The position numbers and the translations under genes are program-made. Source: Gemmatimonadota bacterium (lineage in GTDB: Bacteria; Gemmatimonadota; Gemmatimonadetes; Gemmatimonadales; GWC2-71-9). Taken from it: a stretch of DNA of 48,768 nucleotides. The notes beneath the pieces are model-generated. The model was not told where the DNA came from. It made no database searches and saw nothing but the letters and a program-made list of their open reading frames with translations. Of this stretch, positions 36,022 through 44,097 are shown piece by piece. Within the stretch, counting starts at the first letter, position 1, and every line of letters begins with the position of its first letter. The stretch is from assembly GCA_003222055.1 (NCBI GenBank), contig QHUT01000053.1, positions 1-48,768 of the forward strand, in the 5' to 3' direction.

Positions 36022-36635
36022 ACGACTACGGGCTGGCCACGATGCTCGTCCTGGCCTACCTGCTCGGCGCCACGCCCACCAGTTACGTCGCGGGGAAGCT
36101 GGGGCGCGGCATCGACCTGCGGCAGCACGGCTCCCAAAACCTCGGTGCCACGAACGTATACCGCGTGCTCGGCTGGCGTTACGCCATCCCCGTCGGTCTG
36201 ATCGACGTGGCCAAGGGCGTCGTCCCGGTCACGATTCTCGGTCCCTGGTCCAACGGGCCCGCCTGGTTCACCGTGGCTCTGGGCATGGCGGCGGTGCTCG
36301 GGCACATGTTTTCGCCGTACGTGCGGTTCCGGGGCGGCAAGGGCGTCGCGACCGCCGCCGGCGTGTTCCTGGCGCTCGCTCCGGTCGCCGTGCTGATCTC
36401 GCTCCTCATCTGGGGCGCGACGTTGTGGTTCTCGGGGTACGTGTCGGTCGCCTCGCTGACCGTGGCACTGCTGTTTCCCCTGTGGGTGTGGGTCAGCACC
36501 CCGGGCAAGCCTTACACGTTCTGGGCCGCGATCGTGCTGGCGCTGCTGCTCGTGTACACGCATCGGCGTAATATCGAGCGCTTGCGGCAGGGGACGGAGA
36601 ATCGGTTCCGTACGCGTAAAGGGGTGGCGGCGTGA
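36018..36635 (+). CDS. plsY: Glycerol-3-phosphate acyltransferase PlsY
   Basis: About 205 residues, five to seven transmembrane segments. Transfers acyl from acyl-phosphate to glycerol-3-phosphate, the first step of phospholipid synthesis, at the inner membrane. Family motifs: GSQNLGATNVYRVLG, FRGGKGVATAAGVFLAL, and the C-terminal THRRNIERLRQGTENR. The ATG start overlaps der (ATGA) and the stop overlaps gpsA (GTGA), pairing it with the enzyme that supplies glycerol-3-phosphate. The plsX partner is not in the window. Confidence 0.95.
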   Translation: MNDYGLATMLVLAYLLGATPTSYVAGKLGRGIDLRQHGSQNLGATNVYRVLGWRYAIPVGLIDVAKGVVPVTILGPWSNGPAWFTVALGMAAVLGHMFSPYVRFRGGKGVATAAGVFLALAPVAVLISLLIWGATLWFSGYVSVASLTVALLFPLWVWVSTPGKPYTFWAAIVLALLLVYTHRRNIERLRQGTENRFRTRKGVAA

Positions 36636-37639
36636 CTCGCATCGCGGTCATCGGCGGGGGCGCCTGGGGCACGGCGCTCGCGGACCTGCTGGCCCGCAAA
36701 GGGGAGTTCGCCGCGGTGACGTTGTGGGCGCGGGAACCCGAGGTGGTCGAGAGCGTGAACCGCGAGCACGTGAACCACACGTTCCTGCCGGGCGCGCCGC
36801 TCGCTCCCACGCTCGCGGCTCAGGGCGACGTCGGCGCGGCGGTGCAGGACGCCGACGTGGTCGTCTCCGCGGGCCCGTCGCACGCGGTGCGCGAGGTCAT
36901 GACGCGGGCGGGGGGCTGTCTGGTCCGAGGCGCGCTCGTCGTGAGCGTGTCCAAGGGGCTCGAGCCCGAGCGGCTCACCACCCCGTCCTGCGTGCTCGGC
37001 GAGGTGCTCCCGAAGGGGACGCCGGTCGCCGTGCTGTCGGGACCGTCGTTCGCGCAGGAGGTGTACGCACGACAGCCCACGGCGGTCGTGGCCGCCGCCC
37101 GGGACCACGCGGTGGCCCAGCGCGTGCAACAGGTTTTCTCGACCGCCTTCTTCCGGGTGTACTCCGCGACGGACGTGCTCGGCGTCGAGTTGGCGGGCGC
37201 GCTCAAGAACGTGATCGCGCTCGCCGCGGGCATCCTGGAGGGGCTCGGGCTCGGTCACAACACACGCGCCGCCCTGATCACGCGGGGGTTGGCCGAGATC
37301 ACCCGTCTCGGCGTGGCGCTTGGCGCGGAGCCTGCCACGTTCGCGGGGCTGGCGGGGATGGGAGACCTGATCCTCACGGCCACTGGCTCCCTATCCCGCA
37401 ACCATCAGCTGGGCGTCGAGCTCGGCAGCGGCAAGCGGCTGGAAGAGGCGCTGGCGGGGCGCGCCAGCGTGGCCGAAGGGGTGAACACGGCCCGCTCTGC
37501 GGTGACGCTCGCGGAGCGCCACGGAGTGGAGCTCCCGATCGCGCGCGAGGTGGCCCAGGTGTTGTTCCACGGCAAGTCCCCCGGGAGGGCCGTCGCCGAC
37601 CTGATGGAGCGAGACCTCAAAGCGGAGCAGTGGCGATGA
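36632..37639 (+). CDS. gpsA: NAD(P)H-dependent glycerol-3-phosphate dehydrogenase
   Basis: 335 residues. Reduces dihydroxyacetone phosphate to sn-glycerol-3-phosphate for phospholipids. Rossmann motif GGGAWGTALADLLARKG at residues 8-24, GPSFAQEV, and the catalytic lysine in VELAGALKNVIALAAG, followed by LGLGHNTRAALITRGLAE and TFAGLAGMGDLILTA. Coupled to plsY by a GTGA overlap; the stop overlaps the MerR gene (ATGA), so translation of the regulator follows on. Confidence 0.96.
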   Translation: MTRIAVIGGGAWGTALADLLARKGEFAAVTLWAREPEVVESVNREHVNHTFLPGAPLAPTLAAQGDVGAAVQDADVVVSAGPSHAVREVMTRAGGCLVRGALVVSVSKGLEPERLTTPSCVLGEVLPKGTPVAVLSGPSFAQEVYARQPTAVVAAARDHAVAQRVQQVFSTAFFRVYSATDVLGVELAGALKNVIALAAGILEGLGLGHNTRAALITRGLAEITRLGVALGAEPATFAGLAGMGDLILTATGSLSRNHQLGVELGSGKRLEEALAGRASVAEGVNTARSAVTLAERHGVELPIAREVAQVLFHGKSPGRAVADLMERDLKAEQWR

Positions 37640-38013
37640 GCGCGCCGCATCCCGTCCAGGAGTTCTTTTCGATCGGCGAGGTGTGTCAGCTCACCGATCT
37701 CAAACCGCACGTGCTGCGCTATTGGGAAAGCCAGTTCCGCTTCTTGAACCCCGCCAAGAACCGCTCCGGCAACCGTGTGTACCAGCGGCGCGAGATCGAG
37801 CTGATCATGCTGGTCAAGCACCTGCTCTACACGGAGAAGTACACCATCGAGGGCGCGCGCCAGAAGATCGAGCAGTATCGCCGCTCCGGCGAGCTCAAGC
37901 CGGAGGCGCGCCGCGCGCTCGCGACGCAGACCGTCAAAGACCTGCGCGCGGAGCTCAAGGCGGTCCTCGCCATCCTCGAAGGGAGCGCCCCGCCGAATGC
38001 CGGGGCGCGCTGA
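37636..38013 (+). CDS. MerR-family transcriptional regulator, short
   Basis: 125 residues. The MerR winged helix-turn-helix is clear: FSIGEVCQLTDLKPHVLRYWE (about residues 11-31), FRFLNPAKNRSGNRVYQRREIELIMLV. A coiled coil (TVKDLRAELKAVLAILEG) closes the protein. No cysteine or ligand domain follows, so it may respond to nothing by itself or work as a dimeric bending factor; similar short MerR proteins accompany surE/pcm clusters in deltaproteobacteria. The start overlaps gpsA (ATGA); the stop overlaps the GT2 gene by 17 bases. Confidence 0.88.
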   Translation: MSAPHPVQEFFSIGEVCQLTDLKPHVLRYWESQFRFLNPAKNRSGNRVYQRREIELIMLVKHLLYTEKYTIEGARQKIEQYRRSGELKPEARRALATQTVKDLRAELKAVLAILEGSAPPNAGAR

Positions 38014-38710
38014 GCCGCCTCCGCGTCGGGGGGTGGCCGTCGTCGTCCCCGCCTACCAGGTGGCTGCCACCATCCCCGATATCGTGGTGCGGATCCGTCG
38101 TGCCGTGCCGGGCGCAACCGTGTACGTTGTAGACGATGGCTCGAGCGATGGGACGGGAGCCGCAGGGCGGGAGCAGGGGGCGGTCGTCCTGGTGCATCGG
38201 CGCAATTACGGGAAAGGGGCGGCGCTGCGGACCGGGATCGCGCGCGCGCTCTCGGACGGGGCTCGCGTCATCGTCACGATCGACGCGGACGGGCAGCACG
38301 CTCCGGAGGATATCCCCCGGCTCGTGGCTCCGGTGGAGCGTGGCGACGCCGATCTGGTGCTGGGCGCCCGAGCCCGCGGCCCCACGATGCCCCTGGGGCG
38401 ACGCTGCACCAACTGGCTCTCCGCCGCCCTCGCGTCCCGCGTCGGCGGCGTGACGGTGCCCGACGCGCAGACCGGTTTCCGGGCGATCGCCCGGCCGCTG
38501 GCCGAGGCGATTCGACCCGCCGAGCACCGCTATGACTTCGAAACCGCGTTCCTGCTCGCCACGCTGGTCCAAGGCCTGCGGGTGCGGTCGGTGCCGGTGC
38601 CCACCATCTACCAGGGGCGGGACAGCCATTTCCGCCACTGGGCGGATACGTGGCGTCAGGCGCGGGTCTTCACGCGCTACGGGCGGCGGATCATTTTCGG
38701 ACCGCGATGA
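37997..38710 (+). CDS. Glycosyltransferase family 2
   Basis: 237 residues. A GT-A fold with VAVVVPAYQVAATIPDIV (donor site), VVDDGSSDGT (about residues 44-53), the DxD-like TIDADGQHAPED, and a QTGFRAI acceptor block. It resembles the polyprenol-phosphate hexose transferases (DPM/ArnC-type without the membrane helices), moving a sugar from a nucleotide to a lipid or protein acceptor. Substrate not determined. It begins inside the MerR gene and overlaps surE (ATGA); a role in cell envelope glycans is suggested only by neighbours. Confidence 0.88.
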   Translation: MPGRAEPPPRRGVAVVVPAYQVAATIPDIVVRIRRAVPGATVYVVDDGSSDGTGAAGREQGAVVLVHRRNYGKGAALRTGIARALSDGARVIVTIDADGQHAPEDIPRLVAPVERGDADLVLGARARGPTMPLGRRCTNWLSAALASRVGGVTVPDAQTGFRAIARPLAEAIRPAEHRYDFETAFLLATLVQGLRVRSVPVPTIYQGRDSHFRHWADTWRQARVFTRYGRRIIFGPR

Positions 38711-39456
38711 ACATCCTGATCTCGAACGACGACGGCATTCTGGCTCGCGGCCTCGCGGTCCTGGGCGAGGTGTGCGCCACGCTGGGACAGGTGACGGTCG
38801 TCGCTCCGGATCGGGAGCAGAGCGGCACGTCGCACTCGCTCACGCTGCACCGGCCGGTACGGGCCACGCGACGGCCGGACGGGGCCTTCCAGGTGGACGG
38901 CACCCCGACCGACTGCGTGCTGCTCGCCATTGGAGCGCTGATGCACGACAAGCCGGATTTCGTGATCTCCGGAATCAACCACGGCCAGAACATGGGCGAA
39001 GACGTGTTCTACTCCGGCACCGTGGCCGCGGCGATGGAAGGCCTGGTCGCCGGGATCCCCAGCATCGCGGTCTCGTACGCCGGCTCGGACTTGGACACCC
39101 TCGGGACGCACAAGGACGGACTGCGCCAGCTGCTGCAACGCATCGTCGCCGTGAAGGATTTCCCCAAGGAGACCCTGCTGAACATCAACCTTCCCGCCAT
39201 TCCCGGTGACGACGTCAAGGGCGTCAAGGTGACCCACCTGGGCAGCCGCGTGTTCAGCGAGGAAATCGCGCTCATGAAGGATCCGTGGGGCAAAGAGATC
39301 TACTGGATCGGCGGCGGCCGCATCACGTGGAGCGGAGGGGCCGACTCGGACTTTCGCGCCACCAGCGACGGCTACATCTCGGTGACGCCGCTCCACATGG
39401 ACATGACCAGCTACAGCCTCATGGAGGTGGTGCGGAAGTGGTTCCCCGGCGACTGA
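38707..39456 (+). CDS. surE: 5'/3'-nucleotidase SurE
   Basis: About 249 residues. Metal-dependent phosphatase acting on nucleoside monophosphates; stationary-phase survival protein in E. coli. Starts with MNILISNDDG (metal-binding D8/D9), APDREQSGTSHSLTL (catalytic Ser), and SGINHGQNMGEDVFYSGTVAAAMEG. pcm follows, the conserved surE-pcm pair. The ATG overlaps the GT2 stop. Confidence 0.95.
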   Translation: MNILISNDDGILARGLAVLGEVCATLGQVTVVAPDREQSGTSHSLTLHRPVRATRRPDGAFQVDGTPTDCVLLAIGALMHDKPDFVISGINHGQNMGEDVFYSGTVAAAMEGLVAGIPSIAVSYAGSDLDTLGTHKDGLRQLLQRIVAVKDFPKETLLNINLPAIPGDDVKGVKVTHLGSRVFSEEIALMKDPWGKEIYWIGGGRITWSGGADSDFRATSDGYISVTPLHMDMTSYSLMEVVRKWFPGD

Positions 39457-40112
39457 GCGGGCCGGGGGATACCTTCGCCGGCTATCGGGCACGGCTGGTC
39501 GAGACGCTGCGTGCGAAGGGCATCCGCGACCTGGCCGTCCTCAAAGCCTTCGCCGAGACACCGCGCCATCTCTTCGTACCCGATGCGGTGCGGCACCGCG
39601 CATACGAGGACGCCGCGCTGCCGATCGGAAAAGGGCAGACCATCTCGCAGCCCTACACCCAGGCCCGTTATCTCGAGGCCCTGCGGCTGCGGGGAAGGGA
39701 GCGCGTGCTCGAGATCGGGACCGGTTCCGGATACCAGACCGCCTTACTCGCCGCCCTGGCCGCGACCGTGTTCTCGGTGGAGCGTGTGCAGGCCCTCGCC
39801 CTCGCGGCCCAGGGCGCGCTGCGGGAGGCCGACGTCACGAACGTCTCGGTGCTGCTGGGCGACGGGACGCTCGGCTGGAGCGCCTACGCGCCCTACGACG
39901 CGATCCTCGTCACCGCAGGCGGCCCCGACGTGCCGCCGCCCCTCGTGGAGCAGTTGGCGCCCGGAGGCAGGCTCCTGATCCCGCTTGGCATGCGCGGCGC
40001 TCAGACGCTCACGCTCGTGGAGCGCGTCGGGACGGGCGTCGAGCTGCGTCACACGCCGCTCGGCACGGCGCGGTTCGTCCCCCTGCTCGGAGAGCACGGT
40101 TTCGATGCTTGA
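39438..40112 (+). CDS. pcm: Protein-L-isoaspartate O-methyltransferase
   Basis: About 224 residues. Methylates isoaspartyl residues in aged proteins so they can revert. The PIGKGQTISQPYTQA motif near residues 60-74 and VLEIGTGSGYQTALLA (SAM motif I, about residues 89-104) identify it; APYDAILVTAGGPDVPPPLVEQLAPGGRLLIPLG is the motif II/III region. GTG 39438 is the only good start before the conserved FAGYRARLVETL region; it overlaps surE by 19 bases. The stop overlaps the DedA gene by eight bases. Confidence 0.94.
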   Translation: MVPRRLSGPGDTFAGYRARLVETLRAKGIRDLAVLKAFAETPRHLFVPDAVRHRAYEDAALPIGKGQTISQPYTQARYLEALRLRGRERVLEIGTGSGYQTALLAALAATVFSVERVQALALAAQGALREADVTNVSVLLGDGTLGWSAYAPYDAILVTAGGPDVPPPLVEQLAPGGRLLIPLGMRGAQTLTLVERVGTGVELRHTPLGTARFVPLLGEHGFDA

Positions 40113-40746
40113 GTCGTTCGTGCAGTGGCTGCTCGAGCGGTTCCGCGACCTCGGCTACCCCGGAATCGTGGTGCTCATGGCCGTCGAGTCGTCGGTGCTG
40201 CCGCTGCCGAGCGAGCTCGTCATGCCGCCGGCGGGATACCTCGTGGCGAAGGGCGAGTTGGACTTCCTGGTCGTGCTGGCGTGCGGCGTGCTGGGGAGCA
40301 TCCTCGGCTCGCTCGCCAACTACGGACTCGCCCGCTGGCTGGGCCGCGCGTTCTTTCTGCGCCTGGGGAAGTACGTGCTGATCACCGAGAAGGGGCTCGA
40401 TCGCTCGGAACGCTACTTTGCCGCCCACGGCGAGATCAGTGTGTTCATGGGGCGCATGCTGCCCGTCGTGCGGCACTTGATCTCGATCCCCGCCGGAATC
40501 GCGCGGATGAACCCGAGCCGCTTCGTCCTCTTCACCGGGCTCGGAGCACTCGTCTGGTGCGCGATCCTCACGTGGATCGGCTGGTTCATCGGGAGCCGGG
40601 AAGAGGTGATCCTCGAGGTGCTCGACCAGGAGGCGCGACGCTACACGGGACGGGCCGTGCTGATTGTCGTGCCGATCCTGGCGCTCATCGCGGTGGTGTA
40701 CGCCTGGTGGCACCGGCGGCGGGCATCACAGGGGCGGCAGGGGTGA
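40105..40746 (+). CDS. DedA-family membrane protein
   Basis: About 213 residues with four to five transmembrane helices. DedA signatures: a first hydrophobic segment ending ESSVLPLPSELVMPPAGYL (Glu and Pro conserved), VLGSILGSLANYGLARWLGR, and FMGRMLPVVRHLISIPAGIARM with the essential Arg residues. DedA proteins scramble or flip lipid carriers such as undecaprenyl phosphate. The ATG lies in the 3' end of pcm. The gene shares a transcription unit with phospholipid genes, which fits a membrane role. Confidence 0.92.
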   Translation: MLESFVQWLLERFRDLGYPGIVVLMAVESSVLPLPSELVMPPAGYLVAKGELDFLVVLACGVLGSILGSLANYGLARWLGRAFFLRLGKYVLITEKGLDRSERYFAAHGEISVFMGRMLPVVRHLISIPAGIARMNPSRFVLFTGLGALVWCAILTWIGWFIGSREEVILEVLDQEARRYTGRAVLIVVPILALIAVVYAWWHRRRASQGRQG

Positions 40747-40756
40747 GGCGGCCGGG

Positions 40757-41029
40757 ATGGGCACGCGGCGGTTTCTCGTCTACGGCCGGGTCCAGGGAGT
40801 GGGGTTCCGCTGGTTCGTGTGGCGCGAGGCCGAACGGCTGGGACTGGGCGGGTTCGTGCGCAACCTGCGCGACGGTTCCGTGGAAGTGATCGCCGCCGGG
40901 CCGCCGGCGGCGCTCGAAGAGCTCGAGCGCGTCCTGGAACGGGGGCCGGCCCAGGCACGGGTCGAGCGTGTGGAAAGCAGCGATGTTCCACATGAGCACG
41001 TGATTCCTAACGAGTTCCATATCAGGTAG
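40757..41029 (+). CDS. Acylphosphatase
   Basis: About 90 residues, family size. Hydrolyses acyl-phosphates such as acetyl-phosphate or 1,3-bisphosphoglycerate. The active-site Arg (R18 in RVQGVGFRWF) and Asn (N36 in FVRNLRDGSVEV) are present. ATG 40757, ten bases after the DedA stop. Small and complete; no other candidate function. Confidence 0.92.
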   Translation: MGTRRFLVYGRVQGVGFRWFVWREAERLGLGGFVRNLRDGSVEVIAAGPPAALEELERVLERGPAQARVERVESSDVPHEHVIPNEFHIR

Positions 41030-41044
41030 TTGGGAGGCTTGCCT

Positions 41045-41581
41045 GTGACTGCGACGGTCACCGTCCAAGACATCTACCGCACCATCCGCGACGTGCCCGA
41101 TTTTCCCAAACCGGGGATCCTGTTCAAGGATATCACGCCGCTGCTGCTCGACCCGCGGGCGTTCCGCCGTGCCGTGGAGCTGATGTCCACGCCGTTCGCC
41201 GGGGCCCAGGCCACGCGGGTGGTTTCGATCGAATCCCGCGGTTTCTTGTTGGGTGCGCCGGTCGCGCTGGCACTCGACGCCGGCCTCGTTCCCATCCGCA
41301 AGCCGGGCAAACTGCCTGCGGCGCGGGGGCGGGTCGAATACGCGCTCGAGTACGGGACGGACGCGTTGGAGATGCACCGCGATGCCGTGGGCCCGGGCGA
41401 CCGCGTGTTGATTGTGGACGACGTGTTGGCAACGGGCGGCACAGCCGAGGCGGCCGCCAAGTTGGTGCGCTCACACGGCGCCGACGTGGTCGGGTTCACC
41501 TTCTTGATCGAGCTGGACTCGCTGAAAGGGCGCGGGCGGCTCCGGGGCGAGCGAGTGGAGGCCTTGCTACACTATACGTAA
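41045..41581 (+). CDS. apt: Adenine phosphoribosyltransferase
   Basis: About 178 residues. Salvages adenine with PRPP to AMP. The start region is IYRTIRDVPDFPKPGILFKDITPLL; SIESRGFLLGAPVAL and the PRPP-binding VLIVDDVLATGGTAEAA (about residues 122-138) are diagnostic. GTG 41045 has GGAGG seven bases upstream and is chosen over TTG 41030, which has no such site. The stop leads into the tRNA-Arg promoter. Confidence 0.95.
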   Translation: MTATVTVQDIYRTIRDVPDFPKPGILFKDITPLLLDPRAFRRAVELMSTPFAGAQATRVVSIESRGFLLGAPVALALDAGLVPIRKPGKLPAARGRVEYALEYGTDALEMHRDAVGPGDRVLIVDDVLATGGTAEAAAKLVRSHGADVVGFTFLIELDSLKGRGRLRGERVEALLHYT

Positions 41582-41593
41582 CCCCGCTACATT
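41564..41593 (+). promoter_or_regulatory. Candidate promoter of tRNA-Arg
   Basis: TTGCTA (41564-41569) and TACATT (41588-41593) are 18 bases apart and end 11 bases before the tRNA. The -35 lies inside the end of apt. Visual match only. Confidence 0.35.
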
Positions 41594-41604
41594 GCGAGGC
41601 TTAC

Positions 41605-41678
41605 GCCCCTGTAGCTCAGGTGGATAGAGCAGCGGTTTCCTAAACCGTTGGCCGGGTGTTCGAGTCACCCCAGGGGCA
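41605..41678 (+). tRNA. tRNA-Arg (anticodon CCT)
   Basis: 74 nt. Acceptor GCCCCTG pairs with CAGGGGC, discriminator A. D arm GCTC...GAGC; anticodon stem GCGGT/ACCGT (one G-T pair) with loop TTCCTAA gives anticodon CCU, reading AGG. T arm GGGTG-TTCGAGT-CACCC. CCA is not encoded. Confidence 0.94.
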
Positions 41679-41702
41679 CTGGGGGGCGAGAACAAGGCAA
41701 GG

Positions 41703-41756
41703 ACGTATCACGAGATACGTAGCACCAAATGCGTAACACGAAATACGCAGCACGGA
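41703..41756. repeat. Degenerate 14-nt tandem repeat after tRNA-Arg
   Basis: Four imperfect units of an ATACGTARCACGAA type lie head to tail in the 116-base gap. The first part also forms an inverted repeat (ACGTATC...GATACGT). No gene in the gap; it may be a dispersed element next to the tRNA. Confidence 0.65.
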
Positions 41757-41794
41757 AGCGTCGCGCAGAGACGTTGCGCGGAGAGGCGTGAGGG

Positions 41795-42481
41795 ATGGCG
41801 ACAACTGTGACGAGCACGGGACAGCCGGCAGCATCAGAAGGCAACGCGCTGACTTGGCTCACCGAGTGGATCAAGGGCCACCGCCAGGCGGCGACATATG
41901 CCGGTGTCGTGATCGTCCTCGCCGCCGGTTTATTCGGGTGGAATCTGCTCTCGACCAAAACCGCCGAGCGCAACGCCGGCAGCCAGCTCGAGCAGGGCCG
42001 GCTGGCACTCGAGTCCAAGAACTACCCGCTCGCGGCAAGCGTCCTCGCGCAGGTCGTGGAGAACTACGCCGGCACGCACGCCGCGCAGGAGGGCACCATC
42101 CTGCTCGCGCAGGTGCGCCTGGCGCAGGGGCAAACGCAGCAAGCGATCGATGTGTTGCAGCGGTACGCGCCCAAAGCCGACAAAGATTTCCGGGCGCAGG
42201 CATATGGCCTGTTGGGCGCAGCTCTTGAGAACGCGCTCAAGCCGCATGACGCCGCCGCGGCGTACGAGCAGGCGGCGGCGGCCGGGGCCCAGTTTCCGTT
42301 TCTGCGGGCCCAGTTCCTGTCGGACGCAGGGCGGGCCTGGGTCGCTGGCGGGGACACGGCCAAGGCGCTGGCGGCGTACCGCACGATCGCACAGCAGCTC
42401 GACTCGACCAGCGCGGCTGGCGAGGCGAAGGTTCGGATCGGGGAGTTGACCAAGGGCGCGGCCGCGGGTGTGGTGAAATAG
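41795..42481 (+). CDS. YfgM-like membrane-anchored TPR protein
   Basis: 228 residues. A short cytoplasmic N-terminus (about 30 residues), one transmembrane helix (ATYAGVVIVLAAGLFGWNLL, about 33-52), then TPR repeats (EQGRLALESKNYPLAASVLAQVV, AQAYGLLGAALENALKPHDAAAAYEQAAA). This is the layout of TPR_21/YfgM, which links the Sec translocon to periplasmic chaperones. Specific function here is inferred. The ATG follows GAGGG. The last plus-strand gene before the strand switch; it ends 18 bases before the dif candidate. Confidence 0.84.
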   Translation: MATTVTSTGQPAASEGNALTWLTEWIKGHRQAATYAGVVIVLAAGLFGWNLLSTKTAERNAGSQLEQGRLALESKNYPLAASVLAQVVENYAGTHAAQEGTILLAQVRLAQGQTQQAIDVLQRYAPKADKDFRAQAYGLLGAALENALKPHDAAAAYEQAAAAGAQFPFLRAQFLSDAGRAWVAGGDTAKALAAYRTIAQQLDSTSAAGEAKVRIGELTKGAAAGVVK

Positions 42482-42499
42482 CCTCGATTGCGGTCGTGT

Positions 42500-42527
42500 A
42501 CTTCGTATAAGATATGTTATGTTAAGT
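42500..42527. other. Candidate dif site (XerC/XerD recombination site, replication terminus)
   Basis: A 28-bp AT-rich block in a high-GC background with an 11-6-11 layout: left arm ACTTCGTATAA, spacer GATATG, right arm TTATGTTAAGT. The right arm is near-identical to the XerD-binding arm of known dif sites (E. coli TTATGTTAAAT; B. subtilis TTATGTAAACT), and the left arm resembles the B. subtilis XerC arm ACTTCCTAGAA. These comparisons are from memory. The site lies in the gap between convergent genes, exactly where all genes switch from plus to minus strand, as expected at a terminus. Not tested by search. Confidence 0.75.
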
Positions 42528-42556
42528 TGATGGCCGCGGGAATGTGGAGAAGCCCA

Positions 42557-43423
42557 TCAGTTAATCACACCCCGCACCACCAGCCTAGCCTCCCCCTTTA
42601 GCCAGACGTCGTCGTACAGACCCTTCGGGCCCTTTCGAGCCCGGATTTCGAGCGGGCGGCCGCTCCAAGTCCACACGGTGACTGGGGGCTCCGCAAGCCG
42701 CCATTCCGCCAGTGCGCAGGCCGCCGCCACGGCCCCGGTGCCGCACGCCAGCGTTTCCGCTTCGACTCCTCGCTCGTACGTCCGCATGCGCCATGCGCCG
42801 CCACCATCGCGCGACAGGAAGTTCACGTTCGCCCCCGCCGGCCCGACGCACGGACTCGAGCGCAGCGCGCGACCACGCGCCTCCACGTCTACATGTGACA
42901 CGTCCTGGACGAGCACGACGAGGTGCGGGACGCCCACGGTCCCGAGGACGGCCCGTTCTTCGGCTGGAGCGAAGGTCAGACCCGACACCGGCGCCGGCGG
43001 CGGCACGGGCGCCAGGTGCAGCTCGGCGCGCTCGTCCGGGGGGGCACAGCGGCTCTCGTACACTCCGGCGTCGGTTTCGAGCGCCATGCCCTGGGGTCGC
43101 CCCAGGCCTAACCGCGCCGCGAGCCGGGTGCTGCAGAGAGCGGCGTTCCCGCACATGGCGGCGCGAGAGCCGTCCGAGTTGAAATAGATCATGCGCACGC
43201 TGTTGGGCCGCGTGCCCGGGCCGACGAACACGAGCCCATCGGCGCCGACCCCGGTCCCGCGCGCGCACACCGCCCGGATGTCCGCGGCGGCCCACTGTTC
43301 CGGCGTGCTGTGCCGTGCGTCCACCATGACGAAGTCGTTGCCCGACCCCGTCATCTTGTAGATCGCCGTGCCGACTAGATGCGGCCGAACCAGGTCATGA
43401 GTCTCAGCCGCGGCACCATCCAC
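42557..43423 (-). CDS. dapF: Diaminopimelate epimerase
   Basis: About 288 residues from GTG 43423. Converts LL- to meso-diaminopimelate, for lysine and peptidoglycan. Active-site cysteines are in MCGNAALC (about C91) and LACGTGAVAAA; the KMTGSGNDFVMVDA start motif is clear. The start is uncertain: the first beta-strand (AIYKM) lies upstream of ATG 43354, so that ATG would trim the fold, while GTG 43423 has GGGAAG just upstream and keeps it but adds some 20 residues. It overlaps the next gene by 49 bases. It is the last gene of the leftward unit. Confidence 0.92.
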   Translation of the reverse strand: MDGAAAETHDLVRPHLVGTAIYKMTGSGNDFVMVDARHSTPEQWAAADIRAVCARGTGVGADGLVFVGPGTRPNSVRMIYFNSDGSRAAMCGNAALCSTRLAARLGLGRPQGMALETDAGVYESRCAPPDERAELHLAPVPPPAPVSGLTFAPAEERAVLGTVGVPHLVVLVQDVSHVDVEARGRALRSSPCVGPAGANVNFLSRDGGGAWRMRTYERGVEAETLACGTGAVAAACALAEWRLAEPPVTVWTWSGRPLEIRARKGPKGLYDDVWLKGEARLVVRGVIN

Positions 43424-44097
43424 ACGGCTTCCCGCACGATCGACCGGTTCATCTTGCTTTGCCCCTCGGTTCGGTCGACGAACACGATCGGGATTTCCTT
43501 CAGCGTGAACCCTTTGCGCCATGCGCGCACGCTCATTTCGATCTGAAACGCGTAGCCGTTGGACCGGACCTGCGACAGGTCGATCGCTTCGAGCACCCGC
43601 CTGCGAAAGCACTTGAACCCCCCGGTCAGGTCCCAGATCCGCAGGCCCGTGATCCAGCGGGCATAGATGTTCGCGCAGTACGATAGCACAAGTCGGCCCA
43701 TCGGCCAGTTGACGACGGTCACCCTGCCCCCGAGGTAGCGCGACCCGAGCACCAGATCGGCGCCGGCGATGCCCTTGAGAAACTCCTTTAAGTGCACCGG
43801 GTCATGCGAGAAATCGGCGTCCATCTCGAAGACGTAGTCGTACGCTCGCTCGAGAGCCCACTTGAACCCGGTGATGTAAGCGGTTCCCAGGCCGAGCTTT
43901 GCATCGCGGTGCAACACGTGCAGCCGGGGCTCCTTCTGGGCCAGGGCTTCGGCCAGCTGGCCGGTCCCGTCGGGAGAGTGGTCGTCCACCACCAGGATCT
44001 CGAGGCGGGAGTCCTGCGCCAGGACCTGCTCTACGAGAGGTGAGAGATTGCTGACCTCGTTGTACGTGGGGATGACGACGAGCCCCCGCTCACGCAT
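43375..44097 (-). CDS. Polyprenol monophosphomannose synthase-like GT2
   Basis: 240 residues. GT-A fold of the dolichol-phosphate-mannose synthase type: VVIPTYNEVSNLSPLVEQV, VVDDHSPDGTGQLAE, EMDADFSHDPVHLKEF (DxD), DLTGGFKCFRRRVLEAI and the QIEMSVRAWRKG acceptor block. It would load a sugar onto a polyprenyl phosphate carrier at the inner membrane; no membrane helices of its own are seen. The YfhO gene upstream (a likely lipid-sugar user) overlaps its start by eight bases. Confidence 0.92.
   Translation of the reverse strand: MRERGLVVIPTYNEVSNLSPLVEQVLAQDSRLEILVVDDHSPDGTGQLAEALAQKEPRLHVLHRDAKLGLGTAYITGFKWALERAYDYVFEMDADFSHDPVHLKEFLKGIAGADLVLGSRYLGGRVTVVNWPMGRLVLSYCANIYARWITGLRIWDLTGGFKCFRRRVLEAIDLSQVRSNGYAFQIEMSVRAWRKGFTLKEIPIVFVDRTEGQSKMNRSIVREAVWMVPRLRLMTWFGRI

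Noticed and set aside
42500-42510. Resemblance of the left arm to loxP (ACTTCGTATA)
   Set aside because: The right arm does not match loxP, the spacer is 6 rather than 8 bases, and there is no phage context. The dif reading explains both arms.
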